Under the pieces are notes generated by a model. That model was not told the origin of the DNA. It saw only the letters and a list, made by a program, of their open reading frames with translations, and did no database searches. Below, piece after piece: positions 35,971 through 44,779 of a stretch of 64,000 nucleotides of DNA (position 1 is the stretch's first letter; every line of letters starts with the position of its first letter). The stretch is from Peptoniphilus_A olsenii (lineage in GTDB: Bacteria > Bacillota > Clostridia > Tissierellales > Peptoniphilaceae): positions 5,352 to 69,351 of the forward strand of contig NZ_JBEPMA010000010.1 of assembly GCF_040545475.1 (NCBI RefSeq). The letters run 5' to 3'. Made by a program: the position numbers and the translations under genes.

Positions 35971-36146
35971 GAGCGTGAACCCAAATAATAAGGTTTGACG
36001 TGAACCCAATTAACAAGGTTTGACGTGAACCCAATTAACAAGGTTTGACGTGAACCTAATTAACAAGGTTTGACGTGAACCTAATTAACAAGGTTTGACG
36101 TGAACCTAATTAACAAGGTTTGACGTGAACCTAATTAACAAGGTTT
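35965..36146 (-). repeat. 25-bp tandem repeat array in the 3' UTR of a YfcC gene
   Basis: The unit AAGGTTTGACGTGAACC plus (C/T)AATTAAC begins at 35990, 36015, 36040, 36065, 36090 and 36115, with a partial unit at 36140 that runs into the transporter stop codon and a diverged unit at 35965. Period is exactly 25 bp with no spacers. Units contain GGTT...AACC that could pair. Units nearest the gene have T and distant ones C at one position, suggesting stepwise duplication. Confidence 0.9.
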
Positions 36147-37533
36147 ATACATATTTCATTTTTACTGCTATAAATAGGAATATGCAAGCGAATACTGTTA
36201 GTATTAGTCCTAAAGGCCATAGGAATTTGTACCATTTTTTGAGCGGAACATTTGCAAATCCTAAAAACATAAGCAATGTTCCATAAGTGAACCAAAACAT
36301 ATTTGTTATTCCATCACCAAATTGATAAGCAAGTATCGCGGTTTGTCTTGTCAGCCCTACTATATCGGCTAATGGTATTACTAGTGGCATAAGTGCTACT
36401 GCTTTTCCTGAGCCGGAAGGTACAAGTCCATTTAATAGTGATACGATTATCACGACTCCTATTGCTGAAAGTGTTGTTGGCCAACCAGATATTGCTTTGG
36501 ATAATGCATTTATTATTGGGTCAATTACTCCACCTGTTTCTAGTATCCATTGTACTCCTCTGGCAACTCCAACTATCATTGCTCCATTGACTGCACCTTT
36601 AATTCCATCAAGTATTGCATTGCTTGTTCCATCTATTCCCATTTTATTTAGTATACCGCAGATTATTGCAAATAAGAAAAACATTGCTGTCATTTCATTC
36701 ATGCCCCATCCTAGTTGCAACATTCCATACATAACTATGACAAATATAATTAACAAGGCTAATAAGGAAAGTTTTTGACCTGTTGTAAATTCTTTTCCTT
36801 CAAATTGTGTGAGGTCTATAGACATTTTACTTGTGTCAACTTCTTTGGTAAGTGACAATTCGGGATTTTTCTTGACTTTATTTGCATATCTTAATGTGTA
36901 AAGTATTGCTGTTATTACAAAAACTAAATATACTATGGTTCTATATCCAAAACCAGAAAACATTTTTAGTTCTGCAACTTCATGAGCTACTCCCACAGTG
37001 TAGACATTTGTTGGCCCTACCGAGAAAGAAACTAAAAGTCCTAGTATAACAACTGCTGCTGCTGTCATTGCGTCATAGCCCAGGGCTATAATTATTGGTA
37101 TAATAATCGGCACAAAAGGAACTGCTGCTTCAACCCAACCTAGGAATCCTCCTAATATTGAAAAGAATACCATTATTATTATAATCATGGCGTTTCCTTT
37201 GTCGCCAAATTTGTTTATCAATTTGTTTATGCCCATACCTAGAGCGCCACTTCTATTTAATACTTCAATTGAGCCACCTACTATTAATATTAAAAAGACT
37301 ACATTGCCAGCGCCTATCAAACCTTCGGGCACAGCTTTAAAGAAATCTAAAAATGACACTGGTGTTCTTTCTACTGCATGGTATGAGGATGGATCAATTA
37401 CTGTTCTTCCATTTATTGTTTCTCTTACGAAAGCACCTGGACTTATTATATAAGATAAAAGTCCACAGGCAACTATTACCAAAAAGAGCAAGAGATAAGG
37501 GTTTACATTTTTACTTTTTTTCTTTTCATTCAT
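36145..37533 (-). CDS. YfcC-family membrane transporter, second copy
   Basis: 462 residues, about 12 membrane segments, with the same landmarks as the copy at 20592: LLSYIISPGAFVRE, DPSSYHAVERTPVSF and VPSGSGKAVALMPL. Predicted ion-coupled uptake of an amide or peptide-like compound handled by the adjacent amidohydrolase. I prefer ATG 37533, with AGGTG upstream, over a GTG two codons earlier. It starts only 9 bp after the amidohydrolase stop. Its stop codon lies inside the tandem repeat array. Confidence 0.87.
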   Translation of the reverse strand: MNEKKKSKNVNPYLLLFLVIVACGLLSYIISPGAFVRETINGRTVIDPSSYHAVERTPVSFLDFFKAVPEGLIGAGNVVFLILIVGGSIEVLNRSGALGMGINKLINKFGDKGNAMIIIIMVFFSILGGFLGWVEAAVPFVPIIIPIIIALGYDAMTAAAVVILGLLVSFSVGPTNVYTVGVAHEVAELKMFSGFGYRTIVYLVFVITAILYTLRYANKVKKNPELSLTKEVDTSKMSIDLTQFEGKEFTTGQKLSLLALLIIFVIVMYGMLQLGWGMNEMTAMFFLFAIICGILNKMGIDGTSNAILDGIKGAVNGAMIVGVARGVQWILETGGVIDPIINALSKAISGWPTTLSAIGVVIIVSLLNGLVPSGSGKAVALMPLVIPLADIVGLTRQTAILAYQFGDGITNMFWFTYGTLLMFLGFANVPLKKWYKFLWPLGLILTVFACIFLFIAVKMKYV

Positions 37534-37541
37534 TGTCACAC

Positions 37542-38984
37542 CTAACTTTCTATTTTTGGATCTCTAATTTTTAAATCATCAGGAATTGGAGCCTGATATT
37601 CTCCGATTACATTTTTAAATTCTTCTCGTGCTTTTTCTATAATTTCTGGTTCTTTAATTGCCGTAAGCCCACAAGTGGCAAGCGAACCTATGGCAGAATA
37701 AAGTGCTTTTTTGCCGAGTGTACTTCCGGCAGCTGAACACATTTGCCAAGTGTGAAGAGGTGTACCTACTGCTGATGTTGCTAAAAACATTTGAGCGGTA
37801 GGAACATAATGTGAGAGTTCGCCAACATCAGATGATATAACTTCCATTTTCCCATAATTACCATCATAAGGTGCAAGGGCAGTGGAGAGTCCTTTTTCTA
37901 TTTCTTCTTTTGCAATTTCTTGGCCATATAATGCAATCATATTATCTTTGGCAGCTTTTTTTGTATTGTCATCTAAGGTTTCGTATAGTTCTTTACCTAA
38001 TTTAAAATCTTCTTCGTCAAATTTAGGTGTGCCAAATGCTTCTATAGATTCATGCAATATACCGGATAGATAAAGGTTTGGGCTATAGTCTGCGAGTGCC
38101 CCTTTTAAATTAATTTCAACTTCGACTCCTGCCATTAGCGCGGCACCTTTTGCTATATTATTTATTCTTTCATATATTTCAAGTGCGTCATCAATTTTTG
38201 CAGCTCTTATGAAATAATAAAGTGTAGCGTGAGATTGAACTACATTTGGTGCATTGCCACCTACGTCAAGATATGCATAATGTATTCTTGCACTATCGAC
38301 TACATGTTCACGCATATAATTTACTCCTACATTCATTAGCTCGCATGCGTCAAGAGCTGAACGACCTAAATGAGGTGCTGCCGCTGCATGGGATGTTGTC
38401 CCTTTAAATTTATATGTCACTATAACATTTGCAAGACTTCCACCATTCCATATTGCATTTTTAGATTCGGGATGCCATGTAAGCATTATATCAATCCCAT
38501 CAAAATGACCATCGCGACCAATAAATGTTTTGGCTCCATCACGTTCTTCTGATGGTGCTCCAATGACTTTTATACTCGCTTCTAAATTTTCTTTTTCAAT
38601 TAAATCTTTAAGAACTACTGCTGCACTAAGTGCTCCAACTCCAAGTAAATTATGGCCACAGCCATGGCCTGCACCACCTGGTGTTACTTCTTCTTTTGTA
38701 GTACTGCCTCTTTTTTGTGAAAGTCCTGGCAAGGCGTCATATTCTACTGAAAATCCAATTACTGGACCTTTGTCGCCATAGCTTGCTTTGAATGCTGTTT
38801 CCATGCCTGAAATAGGGCTTTCTACTTCAAAACCTTCTTTTTCTAAAAATTCCATTAATTTTTTACTTGATTCATATTCGATTAATCCGACCTCTGGATG
38901 CTCCCAGATGTAGTCGGAGAGTTCGCTAAATTTTTCAAATTTATTATCCAACATTTTTCTTACATCTTCGGCATAATTTTTCAT
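37542..38984 (-). CDS. abgB: M20-family amidohydrolase, AbgB-like
   Basis: 480 residues, close to the length of p-aminobenzoyl-glutamate hydrolase subunit B. Metal-site segments are GHGCGHNLLG, PSEERDGAK, TWHPES and a late SSDVGELSH; GTTSHAAAAPHLGRSALDAC opens the dimerisation domain. E. coli AbgB works with AbgA, which is not here, so the substrate is uncertain; release of p-aminobenzoate from folate breakdown products is possible. Start at ATG 38984 follows GAGAGGAGG. It is first in the operon with the YfcC transporter, the reverse of the order at 20.6-23.2 kb. Confidence 0.87.
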   Translation of the reverse strand: MKNYAEDVRKMLDNKFEKFSELSDYIWEHPEVGLIEYESSKKLMEFLEKEGFEVESPISGMETAFKASYGDKGPVIGFSVEYDALPGLSQKRGSTTKEEVTPGGAGHGCGHNLLGVGALSAAVVLKDLIEKENLEASIKVIGAPSEERDGAKTFIGRDGHFDGIDIMLTWHPESKNAIWNGGSLANVIVTYKFKGTTSHAAAAPHLGRSALDACELMNVGVNYMREHVVDSARIHYAYLDVGGNAPNVVQSHATLYYFIRAAKIDDALEIYERINNIAKGAALMAGVEVEINLKGALADYSPNLYLSGILHESIEAFGTPKFDEEDFKLGKELYETLDDNTKKAAKDNMIALYGQEIAKEEIEKGLSTALAPYDGNYGKMEVISSDVGELSHYVPTAQMFLATSAVGTPLHTWQMCSAAGSTLGKKALYSAIGSLATCGLTAIKEPEIIEKAREEFKNVIGEYQAPIPDDLKIRDPKIES

Positions 38985-39038
38985 AATTTTTCCTCCTCTC
39001 ACTATTATCCATTAAATAATGAATAATAAAAAACCATA

Positions 39039-39105
39039 TTTAACACTAATTATAACTTGATAACTATAATTAGATAAAGGTAAAGGTTATAGTTTTAGTG
39101 TTAAA
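39039..39105. promoter_or_regulatory. Nested inverted repeats upstream of the AbgB-like gene
   Basis: TTTAACACTAA (39039-39049) and TTAGTGTTAAA (39095-39105) are perfect 11-bp arms; inside them AACTATAA (39062-39069) and TTATAGTT (39087-39094) form a second pair. They lie about 55-120 bp before the amidohydrolase start and look like an operator. Confidence 0.5.
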
Positions 39106-39118
39106 ATTCAATATAGCA

Positions 39119-39162
39119 AATAAACTAAATTTTCATATATGTTTATGGAAATTTAGTTTATT
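39119..39162. terminator. Hairpin, possible terminator
   Basis: AATAAACTAAATTT and AAATTTAGTTTATT form a perfect 14-bp stem with a 16-nt loop in the 359-bp gap between the AbgB-like gene and pabC. There is only a weak T run. Confidence 0.4.
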
Positions 39163-39196
39163 ACTTAAATAATATATATCTCAAAAATGACAAATT

Positions 39197-39233
39197 AAAA
39201 CACCTAGATAGAATATTTCCATTAGGTGCTTTT
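39197..39233 (-). terminator. Terminator of the shikimate-PABA operon
   Basis: AAAACACCTA and TAGGTGCTTTT pair around a 16-nt loop; on the minus strand, after the pabC stop, the arm is followed by T-rich sequence. Confidence 0.55.
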
Positions 39234-39343
39234 GTATTGATATCGAATTAAAATAGGAGAGGAGTTTAACAACTATTTTAATATTATTATTTGAATTTAA
39301 AAATTAAATTTTTAATATATTCTGGTTTTGACATAATTTAATA

Positions 39344-40057
39344 TTAGAATCCAATTTTTTTAAGATTTTTTTGTATTATTTTGGTCATATTTTGGTTTGT
39401 AAATTCAATTTTATTTATTGAGATTACATTTCTAACTCCCATTAGAGAATTTGATATAAAACATTCATCAAAATTATCAATTTCATCTAGTTTTATAATA
39501 TCTGTATAAATTTTATATTTTTCTAACAGATAGTCTCGCATAGTTCCCTTTAATAACCCACAAGATAGGGCAGGGGTGTAAATATTATTATCTTTTACAA
39601 AAAATATATTGGCAAAAGAGGTTTCTGCGACTTCATCTCTTTCGTTTAAAAATACACTAGAGTCATACCCTTCTTTTAAAGCTATTTTGTGTTCAAATAT
39701 ATTTTCGTAGTAGCATAAGCTTTTGTGATATACGAGTTTAGATGTGGAGTTTCTTTTTACTTTCGAAATTTTTAATTTAAAACTTTTATCATCTTTTCTA
39801 TAATTATCTTCTCTATGAGTCAAAATAATATTTTTATCAGAAACTATAATCTTTAGGGCAAAATTATTCAATTTTGTATCTTCAATATATTGATAAATTT
39901 TCTCTTTTTTTATATCAATATCTATTTCAAAAAAATCCAGGCTCTTTTTGAGTCGCAATAAATGTTCGTCTAAGAAGAGTGGATTTTTGTTTATTACTTT
40001 AATTGTCTCAAAGGCTCCTTTTCCAAAAGAATAGCCTTCGTCAAATTCAATTTTCAT
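39344..40057 (-). CDS. pabC: Aminodeoxychorismate lyase-like, class IV aminotransferase
   Basis: 237 residues of the PLP fold-type IV family. FDEGYSFGKGAFETIKV at the N-terminus and ETSFANIFFV then SCGLLKGTMRDYLL near 160-190 are diagnostic of this family. By context it should release p-aminobenzoate and pyruvate from 4-amino-4-deoxychorismate, the last step for folate precursor, because the synthase gene lies two genes upstream. Branched-chain or D-amino acid transaminase is the alternative. Start ATG 40057 overlaps the aroF stop by 11 bp. Confidence 0.8.
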   Translation of the reverse strand: MKIEFDEGYSFGKGAFETIKVINKNPLFLDEHLLRLKKSLDFFEIDIDIKKEKIYQYIEDTKLNNFALKIIVSDKNIILTHREDNYRKDDKSFKLKISKVKRNSTSKLVYHKSLCYYENIFEHKIALKEGYDSSVFLNERDEVAETSFANIFFVKDNNIYTPALSCGLLKGTMRDYLLEKYKIYTDIIKLDEIDNFDECFISNSLMGVRNVISINKIEFTNQNMTKIIQKNLKKIGF

Positions 40058-40829
40058 TATATTTTCCCATAAATTGTACAATTCTTTGATAAGTTTTATA
40101 ATCTATTGTCTGGAAAGAGTCGCTCATGGCATCATCTGGATTTGGATGAACTTCTATCATCACTCCATCAAGTCCAAGTGCAAGGGCTGCTCTTGTCATT
40201 GGTTCAACAAGTTCTCTTTTTCCAGTTCCATGACTTGGATCGACAACAACTGGATAACCTGTCTTTTGTTTTAATAAATAAGCTCCTGCAAGATCTAGGG
40301 TATTTCTAGTTTCGGTTTCAAAAGTGCGAATTCCTCTTTCACAAAAAATTATATTTTCATTGCCTTCAAGTTCAATATATTTTGCTGCCATTTCCCATTC
40401 TTTAAGTGTAGCTGAAAATCCTCTCTTAATGAGTATAGGTTTGCCAGTTTGAGCTACTTTTTTGAGCAGTGAATAGTTGTACATATTTCTTGATCCAATT
40501 TGAAATATATCGACATATTGGTTCATGAAATCCACATGATATTCACTCAAGATTTCTGTAATAATTGGTAAATTTGTGGATTCAGAAGCTTCTTTTAAAT
40601 ATTTTACAGCTTCAAAACCAAGTCCTTGAAAGTCATAAGGGCTTGTTCTAGGTTTAAATGCTCCACCTCTCAAAATATCTACACCCAATTTTTTTAACTG
40701 GGCTGCTTCTTCTATAATATGTTCTCTCGATTCAATTGAGCAAGGGCCAGCTATAATTATAGGATTTCCGTCCCCTATAGTTAAGTCTTTAACTTTTATT
40801 ATTTTATTGCTGCTTAAATCTTGTTTCAT
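40047..40829 (-). CDS. aroF: 3-deoxy-7-phosphoheptulonate synthase (DAHP synthase)
   Basis: 260 residues, the short type I-beta form. It condenses phosphoenolpyruvate with erythrose-4-phosphate, the first step of the shikimate pathway. Motifs are IIAGPCSIESREHI, ILRGGAFKPRTSPYDFQGLG, LIKRGFSATLKEW and VDPSHGTGKRE, including metal-binding cysteine and histidine positions. There is no fused regulatory chorismate mutase domain here, but a chorismate mutase domain is fused to AroE-AroK in the same operon. It follows pabAB by 8 bp. Confidence 0.95.
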   Translation of the reverse strand: MKQDLSSNKIIKVKDLTIGDGNPIIIAGPCSIESREHIIEEAAQLKKLGVDILRGGAFKPRTSPYDFQGLGFEAVKYLKEASESTNLPIITEILSEYHVDFMNQYVDIFQIGSRNMYNYSLLKKVAQTGKPILIKRGFSATLKEWEMAAKYIELEGNENIIFCERGIRTFETETRNTLDLAGAYLLKQKTGYPVVVDPSHGTGKRELVEPMTRAALALGLDGVMIEVHPNPDDAMSDSFQTIDYKTYQRIVQFMGKYNEN

Positions 40830-40837
40830 TTTATCTC

Positions 40838-42850
40838 CTAATTACTTCCCTCAATTTTGATTTCGTCATAATTATTATAATAAGATTGTAATGCCAATAA
40901 AGCTCCTTTAGCTTTAAGAACAATCTCGTCAAATTCTTCATAAGCGTCGGATAGCAGTATTATTGCACCTCCCACTCCTATAGTCGCTAAATCTTTTTCT
41001 ATTATGGCTGTGCGAATCACTATATTAAAATCCATAGTAGAGTTATTTGATATATATCCTATTGTACCAGAATAAACACCTCTAGGGATATTTTCTAATT
41101 CGTCAATTATTTCGAGCGTCCTTTTCTTTGGAGCGCCAGTCATAGATCCACCTGGAAAAGTTTTTTCTAGGACTTCGATTATATCGACATCTTCTTTTAT
41201 TTTACCAGAAACTGTAGTCACAAGTTGATGAAGTGTTTTATAAGTTTCTACATCCATGAGTTTTGGCACATTTACTGAACCTATTTCACAGAATTTGCCC
41301 AAGTCATTTCTTAGCAAGTCAACAATCATTAAGTTTTCGGATTTTGTTTTTTCTTCGCTTCGCAATGCTTCTATTAGTTTTTTGTCTTCTTTGGCATCAG
41401 TACCACGTCTTATTGTACCCTTTATTGGTTTAGTTGTTACAATTTTATTTTTATCAACTTTTATGAATCTTTCCATTGATGAACATGCAATTTTTATTTC
41501 ATCAAGGGGTAGAAAGGCACTGTATTGGCCCGGGCTTTTTTCTCTTAGGTGCATATAATATTCTTTTGCATCTATATTATCATAAATATCAAGTCTATTT
41601 GTTAAGCATACTTCGTAAGTTTCGCCCTCGCAAATTAAATCTTTGATTTTTTTGATGTCAGATAAATAAGTATTTTTATCTTTTATAAATTTTAATTTTG
41701 GAAATTCTCTTTGTGACTCATCATCTGTTTTTGGTTCAAAATCTTTTTTTATAATTTCTTTTATTTCTGATATCCAATTCTTGTCGTCTTTATAAGATAG
41801 TATATACAAGTTTTTTTCTTTGTGATCATAAACTAAAGCTCTGTCGCAAAATTTAAAATATGCGTCTGGGTAGGAATAGCTATGTTTATTTGATATATTT
41901 TCGGTATCATTTTTTAACTCATAACCCAAATATCCAATATATCCAAGCTGAAAATCAAAAGGCAACTCTTCGACATATTGCCATTTTGGTCGGTTGTTTT
42001 TTAAATAATTAAATATATTGTTGTTATATTTATCTACTTCATTGGTAAATGGATTATATTTTTCTACTGTTTTTACATCTACATTATATTTTAATACATG
42101 TCCTCTTTTAGGGCCAATTAATCCACAAATAGAGAACCTAGACAATCCATCTTCTACCTTAGAACTGTCTAGCCAAATTGTGTTTTCATCATATAGATAC
42201 AATTTTTCGTACAAATCCTTAGTATCAATATTCATGGCAATGATTTCATAATAAAGAGATGAATTATTGTAGAAGTCTTTGCAAATATCTATAAAGTTTT
42301 CGATTAATTTCTCTCCATATTCACTAGCAATTGACTCAGGATGAAATTGCACTCCATAAATAGGTTTATATTTATGAGATATCGCCATCACTATTCCATC
42401 ATCAGTAGTAGCATCTATTTGTATATTATCTAACTCTTTATTTTCACAGACTAGTGAATGATATCTAGTGACTAAAAAATTATTTTCAAATCCTTTGAAT
42501 AAATTTTTGCCGTTGTGTTTTATTTTACTCTGACGGCCATGCATTGGCTCTTTAGCTTTTATAACTTTTCCGCCATTATAATGATATATGCCTTGATGTC
42601 CCAGACAAATACCTAGAATGGGTTTCTCTAAATTCTCTATTATATCTTTGCAAACGCCGAAGTCTTTTTCATTATTTGGGCTTCCTGGGCCTGGTGAAAT
42701 TATTACATTGTCAAAGTCTAAATTAAGAACTTCTTCATAAGTCATCTCATCGTTTTTAATTACAATTGGCTCTGTGCCAGTAACTTTTCCTATTAACTGA
42801 AATAAATTATAAGTGTAGGAATCATAGTTGTCTACTATTAGTGATTTCAT
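40838..42850 (-). CDS. pabAB: Aminodeoxychorismate synthase, fused PabA-PabB
   Basis: 670 residues. Residues 1-190 are the glutamine amidotransferase with nucleophile C82 (GICLGHQG) and VQFHPES. After a linker, about 200-660 is the chorismate-binding part: MERFIKV, KPIKGTIRRGTD, LMIVDLLRNDLGK, FPGGSMTGAPKKRTLEIID and GVGGAI. PIKGT carries the lysine typical of PabB rather than the alanine of anthranilate synthase. It converts chorismate and glutamine to aminodeoxychorismate. The start overlaps the aroQ stop as ATGA. Confidence 0.9.
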   Translation of the reverse strand: MKSLIVDNYDSYTYNLFQLIGKVTGTEPIVIKNDEMTYEEVLNLDFDNVIISPGPGSPNNEKDFGVCKDIIENLEKPILGICLGHQGIYHYNGGKVIKAKEPMHGRQSKIKHNGKNLFKGFENNFLVTRYHSLVCENKELDNIQIDATTDDGIVMAISHKYKPIYGVQFHPESIASEYGEKLIENFIDICKDFYNNSSLYYEIIAMNIDTKDLYEKLYLYDENTIWLDSSKVEDGLSRFSICGLIGPKRGHVLKYNVDVKTVEKYNPFTNEVDKYNNNIFNYLKNNRPKWQYVEELPFDFQLGYIGYLGYELKNDTENISNKHSYSYPDAYFKFCDRALVYDHKEKNLYILSYKDDKNWISEIKEIIKKDFEPKTDDESQREFPKLKFIKDKNTYLSDIKKIKDLICEGETYEVCLTNRLDIYDNIDAKEYYMHLREKSPGQYSAFLPLDEIKIACSSMERFIKVDKNKIVTTKPIKGTIRRGTDAKEDKKLIEALRSEEKTKSENLMIVDLLRNDLGKFCEIGSVNVPKLMDVETYKTLHQLVTTVSGKIKEDVDIIEVLEKTFPGGSMTGAPKKRTLEIIDELENIPRGVYSGTIGYISNNSTMDFNIVIRTAIIEKDLATIGVGGAIILLSDAYEEFDEIVLKAKGALLALQSYYNNYDEIKIEGSN

Positions 42851-43287
42851 ACTTGCTCCTCTAAATATTTTTTTAGATATATTATTGCTTTTTTATATCC
42901 ATCAATGCCATATCCTTCGTAAGATTTAATGGCAAAATCTCTTATAAAGTTTGTTTGTCTAAAGTCTTCTCTTTTGGATACTTTAGAAATATGCACCTCA
43001 ACTGTGGGTAAGTTTACAGCCTTTAATGCATCAAGAGTTGCTATGCTGGTATGTGTGTATGCAGCTGGATTTATTACTATTCCATCCACATTGTTGTAAC
43101 TTTTTTGGATGATGTCAACTATATTTCCCTCATGATTTGATTGAAAGTGCTCTATCTCTATATTTTCTTCAAGTCCTATTGTATGCAATGATTGAAGTAA
43201 ATTTTCGTATGTTTCTTTGCCGTAGATATCAATTTCTCTTATGCCCAACATATTTATATTTGGTCCGTTAATTACTAAAATTTTCAT
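42847..43287 (-). CDS. aroQ: 3-dehydroquinate dehydratase, type II
   Basis: 146 residues. INGPNINMLGIRE with the flexible-loop arginine and tyrosine YG, FQSNHEGNIVD, INPAAYTHTSIA and VEVHISKVSKREDFR define the type II enzyme, a dodecameric trans-dehydratase that makes 3-dehydroshikimate. It overlaps the upstream trifunctional gene by 20 bp and pabAB by 4 bp, so translation is probably coupled. Confidence 0.95.
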   Translation of the reverse strand: MKILVINGPNINMLGIREIDIYGKETYENLLQSLHTIGLEENIEIEHFQSNHEGNIVDIIQKSYNNVDGIVINPAAYTHTSIATLDALKAVNLPTVEVHISKVSKREDFRQTNFIRDFAIKSYEGYGIDGYKKAIIYLKKYLEEQV

Positions 43288-44779
43288 CTTTTTTAAGTCC
43301 TTCCAAAATTAATTCTAGAGTTTTTGTTTTGTTTTCTATAACTTTTGTTTTGAGATTAGAAAGTTGATTGTATATTTCACTTCTATTAGAATATATCTCT
43401 TTTAGTGAATCTAAATTTTTAGATAGTGGTCTATTAACAGTTTCAAGATTTTCAATTTCTCTATCTAGATATATTACAAAAGAATTTTGTAGTATAAGAT
43501 TTCTATTTACTTTTTTCAAAATAGTGCCACCACCTGTGGCTATTACTACACCTGTTTTTTTGCTAACTTCTTCTAACACTTTTGTCTCTAGGCTTCTAAA
43601 GTATGTTTCGCCTTTAGTTTTAAAAATTGTAGGTATAGATGAATTTTCTTTTTCTTCAATTAATACATCTGTATCCCAAAATTCTCGATTTAATTTATCT
43701 GCCAAAAGCTTTGCCATTGTTGTCTTGCCACTTGCTGGCATACCTATGAATACAATGTTTAACATATCTCTTTTTATTTTTTTGTAGACTTTTGAAATTA
43801 AACTTTCGTCTAATTTTTCATCTACAAATAGTTCGCATGCATAGAAAGCCTGTGCCACAAGCATCAACAGACCAGGCATCGTTTTTATATTATTCTTCTT
43901 TGCATCTAAGATTAGCTTTGTATTTAATGGATTGTATATTAAATCTATTACAAAGTCTAAGTCATCAAAAATTGAAATATCGACCTTTGATTCTAAATTG
44001 TGTGGATACATCCCAACAGGCGTCGCATTTATTATAACATTAAAGTCTTTGTAGTTTTCTAAATTATGATAATTATTTTCACCGTTTCTACTGATAATTA
44101 CAATATTTTTTGCTAAATTATCTTTGCAATACTCTTCGACCATTTTGCTAGCACCGCCACTGCCAAGTATTAGAACTTTTTTATCTTTTAGATTTATATC
44201 AAAAAACTTAAGACTGTAATCAAAACCCAAATAATCAGTATTGTAACCTATTAGTTTTCCATTTTTATTTACAATTGTATTTACTGCTCCAATTTTTTGG
44301 GCTAATGGGTGGAGGTCATCTAGATATTTGATAGATTTCTTTTTGTATGGGATAGTGACATTAATCCCATTAAAATTTCTTTTTGTGAAAAATTCTTCTA
44401 GTTTATCTCTTTCTATATTTTTAAGATGATAATTATATCTGCCAAACATAGAGTGGATTTCTGCAGATTTGCTATGAGATAGGCTTTCACCTATAAGTCC
44501 ATACTTAAAATTTTTATCTTTTATTTGTGAGATTATTTCTTTGCTCTGATGAAAAATTCTATCATAAATTGGTTCAACTATATTTTCGAACTCTTTAGAT
44601 ATTTGTTTTTTTAGATTTTCAATTATTATATCTTCACGCGAGCTGTCAGTTATATTTAAATTATTCTCTAGCTTATATATTCCTATATCTTTAACAATTT
44701 TCATTCGATTTTCTAGAAGTTTTATTATTTGGGAATCTATTTTGTCTAATTTTTCTCTAGATTTATTTAAATTTTTCAT
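43268..44779 (-). CDS. Trifunctional chorismate mutase - shikimate dehydrogenase - shikimate kinase
   Basis: 503 residues in three domains. Residues 1-88 are an AroQ-class chorismate mutase with R8, R25, K36, D45, R48 and Q78 at the catalytic spacings of the E. coli enzyme. About 91-338 is shikimate dehydrogenase: YGLIGESLSHSKSAEIH, NVTIPYKK (catalytic lysine), NTDYLGF and the NADP loop LGSGGAS. From M339 comes shikimate kinase: Walker A GMPASGKT at 346-353, DTDVLIEE and ATGGGTILK. The protein thus does pathway steps 4 and 5 and diverts the end product chorismate to prephenate. The stop overlaps aroQ; the start overlaps the aroC stop by 4 bp. Confidence 0.92.
   Translation of the reverse strand: MKNLNKSREKLDKIDSQIIKLLENRMKIVKDIGIYKLENNLNITDSSREDIIIENLKKQISKEFENIVEPIYDRIFHQSKEIISQIKDKNFKYGLIGESLSHSKSAEIHSMFGRYNYHLKNIERDKLEEFFTKRNFNGINVTIPYKKKSIKYLDDLHPLAQKIGAVNTIVNKNGKLIGYNTDYLGFDYSLKFFDINLKDKKVLILGSGGASKMVEEYCKDNLAKNIVIISRNGENNYHNLENYKDFNVIINATPVGMYPHNLESKVDISIFDDLDFVIDLIYNPLNTKLILDAKKNNIKTMPGLLMLVAQAFYACELFVDEKLDESLISKVYKKIKRDMLNIVFIGMPASGKTTMAKLLADKLNREFWDTDVLIEEKENSSIPTIFKTKGETYFRSLETKVLEEVSKKTGVVIATGGGTILKKVNRNLILQNSFVIYLDREIENLETVNRPLSKNLDSLKEIYSNRSEIYNQLSNLKTKVIENKTKTLELILEGLKKDENFSN

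Noticed and set aside
35965..36146. Possible CRISPR array
   Set aside because: The repeats are head-to-tail with a 25-bp period and no spacers, and no cas genes are present.
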